Assembly (NCBI RefSeq): GCF_008801605.1 | Contig: NZ_VZPJ01000008.1 | Coordinates: 221,797-285,796, forward strand | Source of the DNA: Pseudomonas brassicacearum subsp. brassicacearum | GTDB taxonomy: Bacteria > Pseudomonadota > Gammaproteobacteria > Pseudomonadales > Pseudomonadaceae | Reading direction: 5' to 3' | Length of the DNA stretch: 64,000 bases | Translations under genes and position numbers: made by a program | Shown: in pieces, positions 8,268-17,115 of the stretch | Layout: the number at the start of each line of letters is the position of its first letter | How positions within the stretch are numbered: position 1 is the first letter of the stretch | The notes under the pieces: generated by a model | What the model was told of the DNA's origin: nothing | Seen by the model: the letters and a program-made list of their open reading frames with translations, nothing else | The model's database searches: none

Positions 8268-8305
8268 TCCGCATCAACACTAATAATAAAAACCGGGAGC
8301 CCGCC

Positions 8306-9586
8306 ATGTCGGTCGATCCGCAACAACTGCTGCGCGAGCTGTTTGCCACAGCCATCGACGCGGCCCATCCGCAACACGTCCTTGAACGCTACCTGCCCAG
8401 CGGCCGCAGCGGTCGGGTGATCGTCATCGGTGCCGGCAAGGCCGCGGCAGCCATGGCGCAAGTGGTCGAGCGCTGCTGGCAGGGCGAAGTGTCTGGCCTG
8501 GTGGTGACCCGCTACGGCCATGGCGCGCCCTGCCAGAAAATCGAAATAGTGGAAGCCGCCCACCCGGTGCCTGACGCCGCCGGCTTGGCCGTGGCCCGGC
8601 GGGTGCTGGAAATGGTCAGCAACCTCAGCGAAGACGACCGGGTGATCTTCCTGCTGTCCGGCGGCGGTTCTGCCCTGTTGGCCTTGCCCGCCGAAGGCAT
8701 CACCCTGGCCGACAAGCAATCGATCAACAAAGCCTTGCTCAAGTCCGGCGCGACCATCGGCGAAATGAATTGCGTGCGCAAGCACCTCTCGGCGATCAAG
8801 GGCGGGCGCCTGGGCAAGGCCTGCTGGCCGGCGACGGTGTACACCTACGCGATTTCCGATGTGCCCGGGGATCTTGCCACGGTCATTGCCTCCGGCCCTA
8901 CCGTGGCCGACCCCAGCACGTCGGCCGAAGCCCTGGCGATTCTGCAGCGCTACCGGATCGAGGTGCCGGCCTCGGTGCGCAACTGGTTGAACAGCCCGGC
9001 ATCGGAAACCGTCAAGCCCGGCGACCCGAGCCTGGCCCGCAACCACTTCCAATTGATCGCCCGCCCCCAGCAGTCATTGGAGGCCGCGGCAGTGAAGGCG
9101 CGCCAGGCCGGTTTCAGCCCGTTGATCCTCGGTGACCTGGAAGGCGAATCCCGGGAGGTGGCGAAAGTCCACGCCGGCATCGCCCGGCAAATCGCCCTGC
9201 ACGGCCAGCCACTGGCGGCGCCGTGCGTGATCCTCTCCGGCGGCGAAACCACCGTCACCGTGCGCGGCGACGGTCGTGGCGGGCGCAATGCCGAATTCCT
9301 GCTGAGCCTGACTGACAGCCTCAAGGGTCATCCCGGCATCTACGCGCTGGCCGGCGACACCGACGGCATCGACGGTTCCGAAGACAACGCCGGTGCCCTC
9401 ATGACCCCGGACAGTTATCGCCGCGCCGCCGAGCTGGGCCTGTGCGCCAGCGACGAGTTGGACAACAACAATGGCTACGGCTACTTCGCCGCCCTGGATG
9501 CGCTGATCGTCACCGAACCGACCCGCACCAACGTCAACGACTTTCGCGCCATCCTGATCCTCGAGAACCCCAAACATGACGCCTGA
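8306..9586 (+). CDS. ttuD: glycerate kinase, MOFRL family (TtuD/GckA type)
   Basis: This enzyme phosphorylates D-glycerate from GlxR, in this family generally to 2-phosphoglycerate. The 426-residue product has the two expected parts: an N-terminal DUF4147 domain (GAGKAAAAMAQ near residue 36, AHPVPDAAG, LSGGGSALL, the KSGATIGEMNCVRKHLSAIKGGRL block and SDVPGDLATVIASGPT) and a C-terminal MOFRL domain (LSGGETTVTVRGDGRGGRNAEFLL and AGDTDGIDGSEDNAGA). Its last codons overlap the pyk start by 11 bases, implying coupling; 2-phosphoglycerate then reaches pyruvate through enolase and Pyk. Confidence 0.95.
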   Translation: MSVDPQQLLRELFATAIDAAHPQHVLERYLPSGRSGRVIVIGAGKAAAAMAQVVERCWQGEVSGLVVTRYGHGAPCQKIEIVEAAHPVPDAAGLAVARRVLEMVSNLSEDDRVIFLLSGGGSALLALPAEGITLADKQSINKALLKSGATIGEMNCVRKHLSAIKGGRLGKACWPATVYTYAISDVPGDLATVIASGPTVADPSTSAEALAILQRYRIEVPASVRNWLNSPASETVKPGDPSLARNHFQLIARPQQSLEAAAVKARQAGFSPLILGDLEGESREVAKVHAGIARQIALHGQPLAAPCVILSGGETTVTVRGDGRGGRNAEFLLSLTDSLKGHPGIYALAGDTDGIDGSEDNAGALMTPDSYRRAAELGLCASDELDNNNGYGYFAALDALIVTEPTRTNVNDFRAILILENPKHDA

Positions 9587-10991
9587 TAAAAAGGTCAAGA
9601 TCCTCGCGACTCTCGGCCCCGCCACCCGCGGCATCGATGACATCCGCGCGCTGGTACAGGCCGGCGTGAACATCTTCCGCCTGAACTTCAGCCACGGCGA
9701 GCATGCCGATCACGCCCAGCGCTACCAGTGGATTCGCGAGGTCGAGCAGCAGCTCAATTACCCGCTGGGCATCCTGATGGACCTGCAAGGCCCGAAGCTG
9801 CGGGTCGGCCGGTTCGCCGACGGCAAGGTCCTGCTGCAACGCGGCCAGGCCCTGCGTCTGGATCTGGACCCGACGCCCGGCGATCAACGCCGGGTCAACC
9901 TGCCTCACCCGGAGATCATCGCGGCCCTGGAGCCCGGCATGGACCTGCTGCTGGACGACGGCAAATTGCGCCTGCGCGTGACCGCCAGGCACAGCGACGC
10001 CATCGACACCGAGGTGCTCAACGGCGGTGAGCTGTCGGACCGCAAAGGCGTGAACGTCCCCCAGGCCGTGCTCGACCTGAGTCCTTTGACCGCCAAGGAC
10101 CGGCGCGACTTGAGTTTCGGCCTGGAGCTGGGCGTGGACTGGGTGGCATTGTCGTTCGTCCAGCGACCCGAGGACATCCGCGAGGCCCGGGCGCTGATCG
10201 GCGACAAGGCGTTCCTGATGGCGAAAATCGAGAAACCATCGGCGGTGACCCAACTACGGGAAATCGCCGAATTGAGCGACGCGATCATGGTTGCTCGCGG
10301 TGACCTGGGTGTCGAAGTCCCGGCCGAGAGCGTGCCGCAGATCCAGAAGAACATCATCGGCACCTGCCGCGCCCTCGGCAAACCGGTGGTGGTGGCGACC
10401 CAGATGCTCGAATCGATGCGTTTCTCCCCGGCACCCACCCGCGCCGAAGTCACCGACGTGGCCAACGCCGTGGCCGAAGGGGCCGACGCGGTGATGCTGT
10501 CGGCGGAAACCGCTTCAGGGGATTACCCCCTCGAAGCCGTGCAGATGATGAGCAAGATCATCCGCCAAGTGGAAAACGGCCCCGACTACCAGGCGCAATT
10601 GGATGTCAGCCGGCCGAAAGCCGAGGCCACAGTGTCGGATGCGATCAGTTGCGCGATCCGCCGTATCAGCAATGTGCTGCCGGTGGCGGTGCTGGTGAAC
10701 TACAGCGAATCGGGCAGTTCCAGCCTGCGGGCGGCGCGGGAACGGCCTACGGTGCCGATCCTCAACCTCACGCCGAACCTGCAGGCCGCTCGCCGCCTGA
10801 CGGTGGCCTGGGGCGTGCACTCGGTGGTCAACGATCGGTTGAAGCAAGTGGATGAAGTCTGTTCCACGGCCCTGGAAATCGCCCAGGCCCAAGGCATGGC
10901 CCAGCGCGGCGATACCTTGCTGATTACTGCGGGCGTGCCGTTCGGGCAGCCGGGGTCGACCAATTCGTTGCGCATTGAGACGTTGATCTAG
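9576..10991 (+). CDS. pyk: pyruvate kinase
   Basis: Converts phosphoenolpyruvate and ADP to pyruvate and ATP. At 471 residues it is full length. Motifs: KILATLGPATRG at the N-terminus, RLNFSHGEH (about 31-40), MDLQGPKLR, the DWVALSFVQRPED block, the active-site signature AKIEKPSA (about residue 213 onward), ARGDLGVEVP, and the AETASGDYP segment. As the last gene of the gcl operon, overlapping ttuD, it is the pathway-linked isozyme rather than necessarily the housekeeping one; a second pyk elsewhere is expected in pseudomonads. Confidence 0.96.
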   Translation: MTPDKKVKILATLGPATRGIDDIRALVQAGVNIFRLNFSHGEHADHAQRYQWIREVEQQLNYPLGILMDLQGPKLRVGRFADGKVLLQRGQALRLDLDPTPGDQRRVNLPHPEIIAALEPGMDLLLDDGKLRLRVTARHSDAIDTEVLNGGELSDRKGVNVPQAVLDLSPLTAKDRRDLSFGLELGVDWVALSFVQRPEDIREARALIGDKAFLMAKIEKPSAVTQLREIAELSDAIMVARGDLGVEVPAESVPQIQKNIIGTCRALGKPVVVATQMLESMRFSPAPTRAEVTDVANAVAEGADAVMLSAETASGDYPLEAVQMMSKIIRQVENGPDYQAQLDVSRPKAEATVSDAISCAIRRISNVLPVAVLVNYSESGSSSLRAARERPTVPILNLTPNLQAARRLTVAWGVHSVVNDRLKQVDEVCSTALEIAQAQGMAQRGDTLLITAGVPFGQPGSTNSLRIETLI

Positions 10992-11008
10992 CGCCTGTAC
11001 TGGCCCCT

Positions 11009-11083
11009 TCGCGAGCAAGCTCGCTCCCACACTGGATTTGCGGCGACCACAAAACCCTTGTGGGAGCGAGCCTGCTCGCGATG
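11009..11083. repeat. REP pair after pyk
   Basis: An inverted REP (11009-11032) and a forward REP (11060-11083) between pyk and the urea transporter gene. Confidence 0.88.
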
Positions 11084-11114
11084 AGGGCAACTCGGTCCAT
11101 CAGATATATCAACC

Positions 11115-12017
11115 ATGCCCAACACCCACTGCCCCGACTGGGCCACCGCCCTGCTCAACGGCTTCAGCCAGATCTTCCTACAGCGCCATCCGTTGTGCGG
11201 CCTGCTGTGCCTGCTGGCGATTCTGCTCACTGCGCCCGCCCTGTTCGGCGGCGCGTTGCTGGGTGGGGTGGCCGGGTTGCTCACGGCCCAGCGACGCGGT
11301 TACGCCAAGGCCGACCGGCAAGCCGGGCTGTTCAGCTACAACGGCATTCTGCTGGGCTTGCTGCTGAGCCTCGCGTTGCCCTGGTCCGTCCTGTTGCCAC
11401 CGTTGATCATCGCGGCAGGCGGTCTCAGCGCGATGCTGACCCAGCAATGGCTCAAGCGCACCCGTGGCCCTCGATGCCTGCCCGCCTACACCGCGCCTTT
11501 TGTAGGGTTGGCTTGGCTGCTGGTGAGTCTCACCCTGCCGCCGTCCCCAACCACCTCGATTGAAATGACAGTACCCAACCTGTTGGCCGCGCATTTGAGC
11601 GGGCTGGGCCAGGTCATGTTTCTCGGCCATCCGGCGGCGGGTGCGCTGATCGCGGCGGGTCTGCTGCTGGCCGACCGTCGTGCCGCTGCTTGGGCGTTGT
11701 TCGGTTCCGCCGCCGGCCTGGCCTTCGCCTTGTCGCAACATGAAAACGCAACCGCTCTTTGCGGCCTTGGCGGTTACAACCCGGTGTTGGTGGCGCTGGC
11801 CCTCAGCCAACAGCGCCGCCAAGCCTGGCTGCCGCTGGCGGGCATTCTCCTGGCGGTCATGCTTACCCCAGGTTTTATCGCCCTCGGCCTGCCTCCCCTG
11901 ACGGCACCGTTCATCCTCACCTGCTGGTTGATCCAGGCCACCGGCCGGGCGTGGCGCCAAGCCAGCCTCGACAGCGCGCCTTGCGCTCTGCAGGGCAATC
12001 GCCCTAGGCTTCGCTGA
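11115..12017 (+). CDS. urea transporter (UT family)
   Basis: A 300-residue, strongly hydrophobic protein of the UT/Yut urea channel family. The internal duplication typical of the fold is visible: LFSYNGILLGLLLSLAL (about 75-91) and LGGYNPVLVALALS (about 216-229) are the two pore-repeat signatures, each followed by a TAPF segment (TAPFVGLAWLL and TAPFILTCWL). It lies between the glyoxylate operon and a potassium channel, fitting the release of two ureas per allantoin by Alc and AllA. It may export urea or take it up; direction is not readable from sequence. Confidence 0.9.
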   Translation: MPNTHCPDWATALLNGFSQIFLQRHPLCGLLCLLAILLTAPALFGGALLGGVAGLLTAQRRGYAKADRQAGLFSYNGILLGLLLSLALPWSVLLPPLIIAAGGLSAMLTQQWLKRTRGPRCLPAYTAPFVGLAWLLVSLTLPPSPTTSIEMTVPNLLAAHLSGLGQVMFLGHPAAGALIAAGLLLADRRAAAWALFGSAAGLAFALSQHENATALCGLGGYNPVLVALALSQQRRQAWLPLAGILLAVMLTPGFIALGLPPLTAPFILTCWLIQATGRAWRQASLDSAPCALQGNRPRLR

Positions 12018-12037
12018 TTCCGGTTCAGGCGAAGATT

Positions 12038-12862
12038 ATGCAAAGCAGCAACAATTGGCGTGAACGCCTCTACGTGATCATTTTCCAGGCCGACACCGTG
12101 GCCGGCCGGCGCTTCGATAGCACCTTGCTGTTGATCATCCTCGCCAGCCTGGTGATCGTGATGCTCGACAGCATCGATAGCGTGCACAAAAATTACGCGG
12201 CCCTGCTGGCCGGTATCGAGTGGGGCTTCACCTTCGTCTTCATCGTCGAGTACGGCCTGCGCCTGTACTGCTCGCCCAAGCCGCTGCGCTATGCCTTCAG
12301 TTTCTATGGCCTGGTGGATCTGCTGGCGATCGTGCCGGGGATCCTGGCTCTGTACTACAGCGATGCCCAATACCTGTTGATCATTCGGATCATCCGGATG
12401 CTGCGGATTTTCCGGGTGCTCAAGCTCAGTCCCTACCTCAAGCAAGCCAACTACCTGATGGCGGCGCTGCGGGGAAGCAAGCAGAAAATCATCGTGTTCC
12501 TGCTCAGCGTCTCGACCCTGGTGACCGTCTTCGGCACGCTGATGTACGTCATCGAAGGCCCTGGGAATGGCTTCACCAGCATCCCCAAAGGCATCTATTG
12601 GGCTATCGTGACACTCACAACCGTGGGCTTCGGCGACATCGTGCCCAAGACGCCACTGGGCCAGGTGGTGTCGTCCCTGGTGATGATCACCGGTTATTCG
12701 ATCATCGCCGTGCCGACGGGCATTTTCACCGCTGAACTGGCCACCGCCATGCGCGGCGACCAGCTCCAGCATGATTGCCCGGTGTGCAGCAAAAACAACC
12801 ACGAACACGGTGCTGCTTTCTGCTCCCGTTGTGGCAATGCGCTGTTTAAGAAATTGGAATAA
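12038..12862 (+). CDS. voltage-gated-type potassium channel with C-terminal zinc ribbon
   Basis: A 274-residue six-helix ion channel subunit. The S4-like voltage-sensing helix has regularly spaced arginines (R117, R120, R123, R126), and the selectivity filter is TTVGFGD (194-200), giving K+ specificity. S6 follows (about 205-230). The C-terminus carries two Cys pairs, C247-x2-C250 and C262-x2-C265, forming a rubredoxin-like zinc ribbon on the cytoplasmic side. It starts 20 bases after the urea transporter stop and is probably co-transcribed. Its role is probably membrane-potential or K+ homeostasis, by family only. Confidence 0.93.
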   Translation: MQSSNNWRERLYVIIFQADTVAGRRFDSTLLLIILASLVIVMLDSIDSVHKNYAALLAGIEWGFTFVFIVEYGLRLYCSPKPLRYAFSFYGLVDLLAIVPGILALYYSDAQYLLIIRIIRMLRIFRVLKLSPYLKQANYLMAALRGSKQKIIVFLLSVSTLVTVFGTLMYVIEGPGNGFTSIPKGIYWAIVTLTTVGFGDIVPKTPLGQVVSSLVMITGYSIIAVPTGIFTAELATAMRGDQLQHDCPVCSKNNHEHGAAFCSRCGNALFKKLE

Positions 12863-12957
12863 GCAAAGCACTTTTTGATGCTTGAAGGTCTATAGGCTTG
12901 CAGCTAGTGTGCTGGCTAATTGCCCGGAACCCCCGTTCGAATAAAAAGGAATTCGCT

Positions 12958-13956
12958 GTGAAGAACTTCTTTGGCGCCTCACTTCTCGCCGTCGGCCTGA
13001 CCTTCGGCAGCCTGGCCCACGCCGCCCCGACCCTGCTCAACGTTTCCTACGACGTGATGCGCGATTTCTACAAGGACTACAACGCAGCCTTCCAGAAGCA
13101 CTGGCAGGCCGAGCACAACGAAAACATCACCGTGCAGATGTCGTTCGGCGGCTCCAGCAAGCAGGCGCGCTCGGTGATCGACGGCCTGCCGGCGGATGTC
13201 ATCACCATGAACATGGCCACCGACATCAACGCCTTGGCGGACAATGGCAAACTGGTGCCCGAGAACTGGGTCACCCGCCTGCCGAACAACAGCGCGCCGT
13301 TCACCTCGGCCACGGTGTTCATCGTACGCAAAGGCAACCCGAAAGCCTTGAAAGACTGGCCCGACCTGCTCAAGGACGGTGTGCAGGTGATCGTGCCCAA
13401 CCCGAAAACCTCCGGCAACGGTCGCTACACCTACCTCTCGGCTTGGGGTTATGTGCTGAAGAATGGCGGTGACGAGAACAAGGCCAAGGACTTCGTCGGC
13501 AAGCTGTTCAAGCAAGCGCCGGTACTGGACACCGGCGGTCGCGCCGCGACGACCACCTTCATGACCAACCAGATCGGCGACGTGCTGGTGACCTTTGAGA
13601 ACGAAGCGGAAATGATCGCCCGCGAATTCGGTCGCGACCAGTTCGAAGTGATCTACCCGAGCGTTTCCGCCGAGGCCGAGCCGCCGGTCAGCGTGGTCGA
13701 CAAGGTTGTCGAGAAAAAAGGCTCCCGCGAAGCCGCCGAGGCCTACCTCAAGTACCTGTGGTCGCCCGAAGGCCAGGAAATCGCCGCCGCCAACTACCTG
13801 CGCCCACGGGATCCGGCGGTACTGGCCAAATACACCGACCGCTTCCCGAAAGTGGACTTCCTGTCGGTGGAAAAAACCTTCGGCGACTGGCGCACGGTGC
13901 AGAAGACTCACTTCAATGACGGTGGGGTTTTCGACCAGATCTACAGCGGGCAATAA
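12958..13956 (+). CDS. sbp: sulfate ABC transporter periplasmic binding protein
   Basis: Periplasmic sulfate/thiosulfate receptor delivering substrate to the CysTWA permease, which is not encoded here. The 332-residue product starts at GTG 12958 (AAGGA 8 bases upstream) with a clear signal peptide ending SLAHA-AP. Family signatures follow: NVSYDVMRDFYKDYN, the MSFGGSSKQARSVIDGL substrate-contact region, NPKTSGNGRYTYLSAWGY and the FENEAEMIAREF region. It stands alone between a K+ channel and an MFS gene, so its expression probably follows sulfur limitation independently of the permease genes. Confidence 0.95.
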   Translation: MKNFFGASLLAVGLTFGSLAHAAPTLLNVSYDVMRDFYKDYNAAFQKHWQAEHNENITVQMSFGGSSKQARSVIDGLPADVITMNMATDINALADNGKLVPENWVTRLPNNSAPFTSATVFIVRKGNPKALKDWPDLLKDGVQVIVPNPKTSGNGRYTYLSAWGYVLKNGGDENKAKDFVGKLFKQAPVLDTGGRAATTTFMTNQIGDVLVTFENEAEMIAREFGRDQFEVIYPSVSAEAEPPVSVVDKVVEKKGSREAAEAYLKYLWSPEGQEIAAANYLRPRDPAVLAKYTDRFPKVDFLSVEKTFGDWRTVQKTHFNDGGVFDQIYSGQ

Positions 13957-14264
13957 GAGAGGACAAGCTGTACGCGATCCTGTGGCGAGGGGATCTGTGG
14001 GAGCAAAGCTTGCTCGCGATGAAAACAGCGCGGGGCCTCTGGAACCGAGGTGCCTGTATCGCGGGCAAGCCTTGCTCCCACACAAGCTTGCCCCGACCAC
14101 ACAAGCTTTGCTCCCTCAGATCCCCTTGCCACAAAATCTTCCCAGCGTCCTTGTGCGTCCCATCATCAACTGCAAGCATGTCTGATATCAACCACAAGCC
14201 CTGTTCCAGGGCCCCATAACGCTTTAGCCTCGCGCCATCTTTCCTGTTCACTGACGAGATTGCC
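13957..14264. other. gene-free spacer with degenerate REPs
   Basis: 308 bases between sbp and the MFS gene hold a variant REP pair (13996-14083) in which the arms read gggagcaaagcttgctcgcgat, plus a further half copy near 14098-14116. No promoter stands out and no credible ORF is present; small frames here are REP translations. Confidence 0.7.
13996..14083. repeat. REP pair, AAAGC variant
   Basis: Forward arm gggagcaaagcttgctcgcgat and an inverted arm atcgcgggcaagccttgctcccaca. This is a second sequence class of the same REP family, also seen at 16411, 29423, 31275 and 49581. Confidence 0.82.
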
Positions 14265-15467
14265 ATGAGTGCTCATTCACCTACCTCGCCCGGCAGCCCC
14301 CTGACCCGCGGCATGGTCCTGCTCTTCGCCTTCTGCTGCGGCGCCATCGTCGCCAACATCTACTACGCCCAACCCATCATCGAACTGATCGCACCCGACG
14401 TCGGCCTGAGCAGCACCATGGCCAGCCTGATCGTCTCGCTGACCCAGATCGGTTACGCCCTTGGCCTGTTTTTCCTGGTGCCACTGGGGGACTTGCTGGA
14501 AAACCGTCGGCTGATGATCATCACCACCGTGGTGGCGATCGCCAGTTTGTTAGGGGCAGCGTTCACCGATCAACCGAATGTATTCCTGCTGGTTTCGCTG
14601 TTGGTGGGGTTCAGCTCGGTGTCGGTGCAAGTCCTGATTCCGCTGGCCGCGCACCTGGCGCCGGAAGAAACCCGGGGACGGGTCGTGGGTGGGATCATGG
14701 GCGGTCTGCTGCTGGGGATCCTGCTGGCGCGGCCGGTCTCCAGCGTCGTGGCCGATCACTTCGGCTGGCGGGCCATGTTCATCATCGCCGCCGTGTTGAT
14801 GGCCGCCATCAGCATCGTCCTGGCGCTGACCGTGCCCAAGCGCCAGCCCGACCATAGCGCTACCTACGGTCAACTGCTGGGCTCGCTCGGTACCCTGCTG
14901 CGCCAGCAACCGCTGCTGCGGCAACGGGCGTTCTACCAGGCTTGCATGTTCGCCACGTTCAGTCTGTTCTGGACCGCCGTGCCGCTGGAGCTGTCACGTA
15001 ACCATGGCCTGTCCCAGACTGAAATCGCGCTGTTCGCCCTGGTCGGTGCCATTGGTGCCATCGCCGCGCCCATCGCCGGTCGCCTGGCGGATGCCGGCCA
15101 TACCCGCAACGCCTCGTTGCTGGCGATGTTGTTCGCCAGCCTGAGTTTCCTGCCGGCATTCATCCATCCGCTCTACAGCGTGATCGGCCTGGCGGTGACT
15201 GGCGTGGTCCTGGATTTCTGTGTGCAGATGAACATGGTCCTGGGCCAGCGCACCATCTATGCCCTCGATGCCAAGAGTCGCGGCCGACTGAATGCGCTGT
15301 ACATGACCAGTATCTTCGTCGGTGGCGCCTTCGGCTCATCGATTGCCAGTGCGGTGTACGAACACGGCGGTTGGTTGTGGGTGGTGATCGTCGGCAGTGC
15401 CTTCCCACTGTTGGCCTTGCTGCGCTTCTTGAGCACCTCGCGCAAGCCGTCCCTGGCTACGGCCTGA
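14265..15467 (+). CDS. MFS transporter (drug/metabolite efflux type)
   Basis: A 400-residue major-facilitator protein with about 12 hydrophobic helices. It shows the cytoplasmic loop-2 signature in degenerate form (PLGDLLENRRLM), preceded by the helix segment NIYYAQPIIELIAPDVGLSS that is common in the YnfM/arabinose-efflux-like group. The C-half has QRTIYALDAKSRGRLNALYMT. The substrate is not predictable; efflux is more likely than uptake by family. It is the last gene before a clear rho-independent terminator at 15481-15515 and has no obvious partner gene. Confidence 0.88.
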   Translation: MSAHSPTSPGSPLTRGMVLLFAFCCGAIVANIYYAQPIIELIAPDVGLSSTMASLIVSLTQIGYALGLFFLVPLGDLLENRRLMIITTVVAIASLLGAAFTDQPNVFLLVSLLVGFSSVSVQVLIPLAAHLAPEETRGRVVGGIMGGLLLGILLARPVSSVVADHFGWRAMFIIAAVLMAAISIVLALTVPKRQPDHSATYGQLLGSLGTLLRQQPLLRQRAFYQACMFATFSLFWTAVPLELSRNHGLSQTEIALFALVGAIGAIAAPIAGRLADAGHTRNASLLAMLFASLSFLPAFIHPLYSVIGLAVTGVVLDFCVQMNMVLGQRTIYALDAKSRGRLNALYMTSIFVGGAFGSSIASAVYEHGGWLWVVIVGSAFPLLALLRFLSTSRKPSLATA

Positions 15468-15480
15468 ATACCCCACGCAT

Positions 15481-15515
15481 AAAAAGCCCGGTCGCCTTCA
15501 GCGCCCGGGCTTTTT
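15481..15515 (+). terminator. rho-independent terminator after MFS gene
   Basis: AAAAAGCCCGG, a short loop, then CCCGGGCTTTTT. The flanking A and T runs allow action on both strands, serving both the MFS gene and the convergent small gene at 15527. Confidence 0.85.
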
Positions 15516-15526
15516 GGTGGAGCGTG

Positions 15527-15718
15527 TCAGATCCGCACGTTGCCACGCGGCCCGGCAATCGCCCAGATGATCAGGCCCAGTACCGGCAACAGCAGGATCA
15601 GCAGCACCCAGAGGATTTTCATCCCGGTTTCCGCGCCACTCTTGAGTACATTGATGATCGCCCAGATATCGAGCGCCAGGATGATCAGGCCGACCAGGCC
15701 GTTGAAGGTGGAACCCAT
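15527..15718 (-). CDS. small PLD-nuclease-N-terminal-like membrane protein
   Basis: A 63-residue protein with two hydrophobic helices: FNGLVGLIILALDIWAIINVL, then ILWVLLILLLPVLGLIIWAIAGPRG. The short pattern, with the conserved P-G-I-W-G-P end of the second helix, is that of the PLDc_N (phospholipase D nuclease N-terminal) family, which often occurs as a free-standing two-helix protein of unknown function. MGSTFNGL at 15718 is preferred to the longer frame. Convergent with the MFS gene. Confidence 0.8.
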   Translation of the reverse strand: MGSTFNGLVGLIILALDIWAIINVLKSGAETGMKILWVLLILLLPVLGLIIWAIAGPRGNVRI

Positions 15719-15789
15719 GGTGTCGCTCCCAAATGGTGATGTGCACACTTAGGATAGCGGGCCCCAGGCAAGGGTTCCGTTTTATTGCT

Positions 15790-16320
15790 TCAGACGTGAA
15801 CCGCGACCTTGAGGGCTTCCAGGGAGGGCGCGGCGGCAATGCCGACCTCGGCACACAGCTCCAGCACCCGCGGCACATCGTTGCCGTACACCAGCACCAT
15901 CTGCAATTCATCGTCGAGCAACTGGCTGAAGTTCATCAGCACGTAGCCACCGTTTTCCTTGTTCAGGCTGCTCATCTGGATCTGTATGCGGTTGAGCGCG
16001 GTCAGGGCTTCGGTTTTCGCCAGTTGCTTGGGCTTGAGGTTGAACGCCACGCCGGGGCCGAACGAGGCGACGATCTGTTCGAACAGGTCCACGTAGGTGT
16101 CGGCCTGGAACAGCACGGTGTCCGGCAGGCTGCCCACCACTACCCACTCACCCAACGGGATCGGGAACGTGTCGTCGTAGTTGATATCGGGGTTGGCCGC
16201 CAGGAAAACCGCCGTATCGGCGTAGGCCTGGGCCGCTTCGTCAGCGATTTTCGCGATGTCCGCCTCGCCGAGGCAGCCGGAGCTGATTTTACCGATGAGT
16301 TCGATGAGGGCGGCTTTCAT
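15790..16320 (-). CDS. conserved hypothetical protein, 176 aa
   Basis: I do not recognise a family. The product begins MKAALIELIGKISSGCLGEADIAKIADEAAQAYADT (a helical, soluble-looking stretch), continues with a mixed alpha/beta body (PLGEWVVVGSLPDTVLFQADTYVDLFEQIVASFGPG), and ends with LNRIQIQMSSLNKENGGYVLMNFSQLL and LELCAEVGIAAAPSLEALKVAVHV. It has no signal peptide, membrane helix or metal motif. Codon use is like that of the neighbours, so it looks native. It lies alone, downstream of the ankyrin gene on the same strand with a REP pair between. Confidence 0.72.
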   Translation of the reverse strand: MKAALIELIGKISSGCLGEADIAKIADEAAQAYADTAVFLAANPDINYDDTFPIPLGEWVVVGSLPDTVLFQADTYVDLFEQIVASFGPGVAFNLKPKQLAKTEALTALNRIQIQMSSLNKENGGYVLMNFSQLLDDELQMVLVYGNDVPRVLELCAEVGIAAAPSLEALKVAVHV

Positions 16321-16410
16321 GGCGGTGAATCCTGTGGCGAAGGGTGTTTTGAGGGCGGGCAGGATAACGCATTCGCTTGCGGATTAGGATTGGAGAAGGA
16401 CCTGTGGCGT

Positions 16411-16498
16411 TGTGGGAGCAAGGCTTGCCCGCGATGAAAACAACGCGGTCTCTCTGGAACCGAGGTGCCTGTATCGCGAGCAAGCTTTGCTCCCACAG
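16411..16498. repeat. REP pair, AAAGC variant
   Basis: Forward arm from 16411 and inverted arm ending 16498. The spacer shares the words ctctggaaccgaggtgcctgtatcgcg with the copy at 13996-14083, so whole REPIN units have been duplicated, not only the arms. Confidence 0.85.
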
Positions 16499-16502
16499 TC
16501 TT

Positions 16503-17021
16503 TCAGGCCAACAACTTTTCCAACTGCGCCGTGGTGTCCACCGCGCCCATGGTCTTGGCGGCATCAAGGGCCGAGACGCCGTTGGCATCCTTGGCTTTCG
16601 GGTCGGCACCTTTGCCAATCAGGTAGTCGACGATTTCCACGCGGTTGAACATCGCTGCCATCATCAGCGCGGTACGACCATCGAAGGAGGCGCCTTCCAC
16701 TTGCGCGCCGCCCTCCACCAACGCCGAAACCACTGCCAGGTCGCCCTTGAACGCCGCGCCGGCAATCGGGCTCTGGCCGTTGTCGTTGCGGATTTCCGGA
16801 TCGGCCTTGTGCTCCAGCAACACTTTCACCGTTTCCACATGCCCGTGGTAAGCGGCCAGCATCAACAAGGTGTCGCCCTTGTGGTTACGCAGGTTGGGCG
16901 GCAGACCCTTGCTCAGCAACGCAGCCATCATGGCCGCATCACCCTGGCGTGCGACGTTGAACACCTGTTCGGCAAACTCCGCAGCCTCTTCCGGGGTCAT
17001 CTGGCGGCTTGTATCGGACAT
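16503..17021 (-). CDS. ankyrin-repeat protein
   Basis: A 172-residue soluble protein made of about four ankyrin repeats after a short N-terminal helix (TPEEAAEFAEQVFNVARQGD). The repeats read NHKGDTLLMLAAYHGHVETVKVLLEHKADPEI, NDNGQSPIAGAAFKGDLAVVSALVEGGAQVEG, and SFDGRTALMMAAMFNRVEIVDYLIGKGADPK, with a degenerate last unit. Ankyrin proteins bind partner proteins; none is indicated by the neighbours. ATG 17021 has GGAG 6 bases upstream. It has no signal peptide, so it is cytoplasmic as read. Confidence 0.9.
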   Translation of the reverse strand: MSDTSRQMTPEEAAEFAEQVFNVARQGDAAMMAALLSKGLPPNLRNHKGDTLLMLAAYHGHVETVKVLLEHKADPEIRNDNGQSPIAGAAFKGDLAVVSALVEGGAQVEGASFDGRTALMMAAMFNRVEIVDYLIGKGADPKAKDANGVSALDAAKTMGAVDTTAQLEKLLA

Positions 17022-17115
17022 GGGAAACTCCACTCGGCTCTTCGCAAAGCGGCTAGTTTCACGAGGGACCCGGGCGCTGTCATCCCTTTTTTCACTGTGC
17101 CCGTCATAGCCAGAA

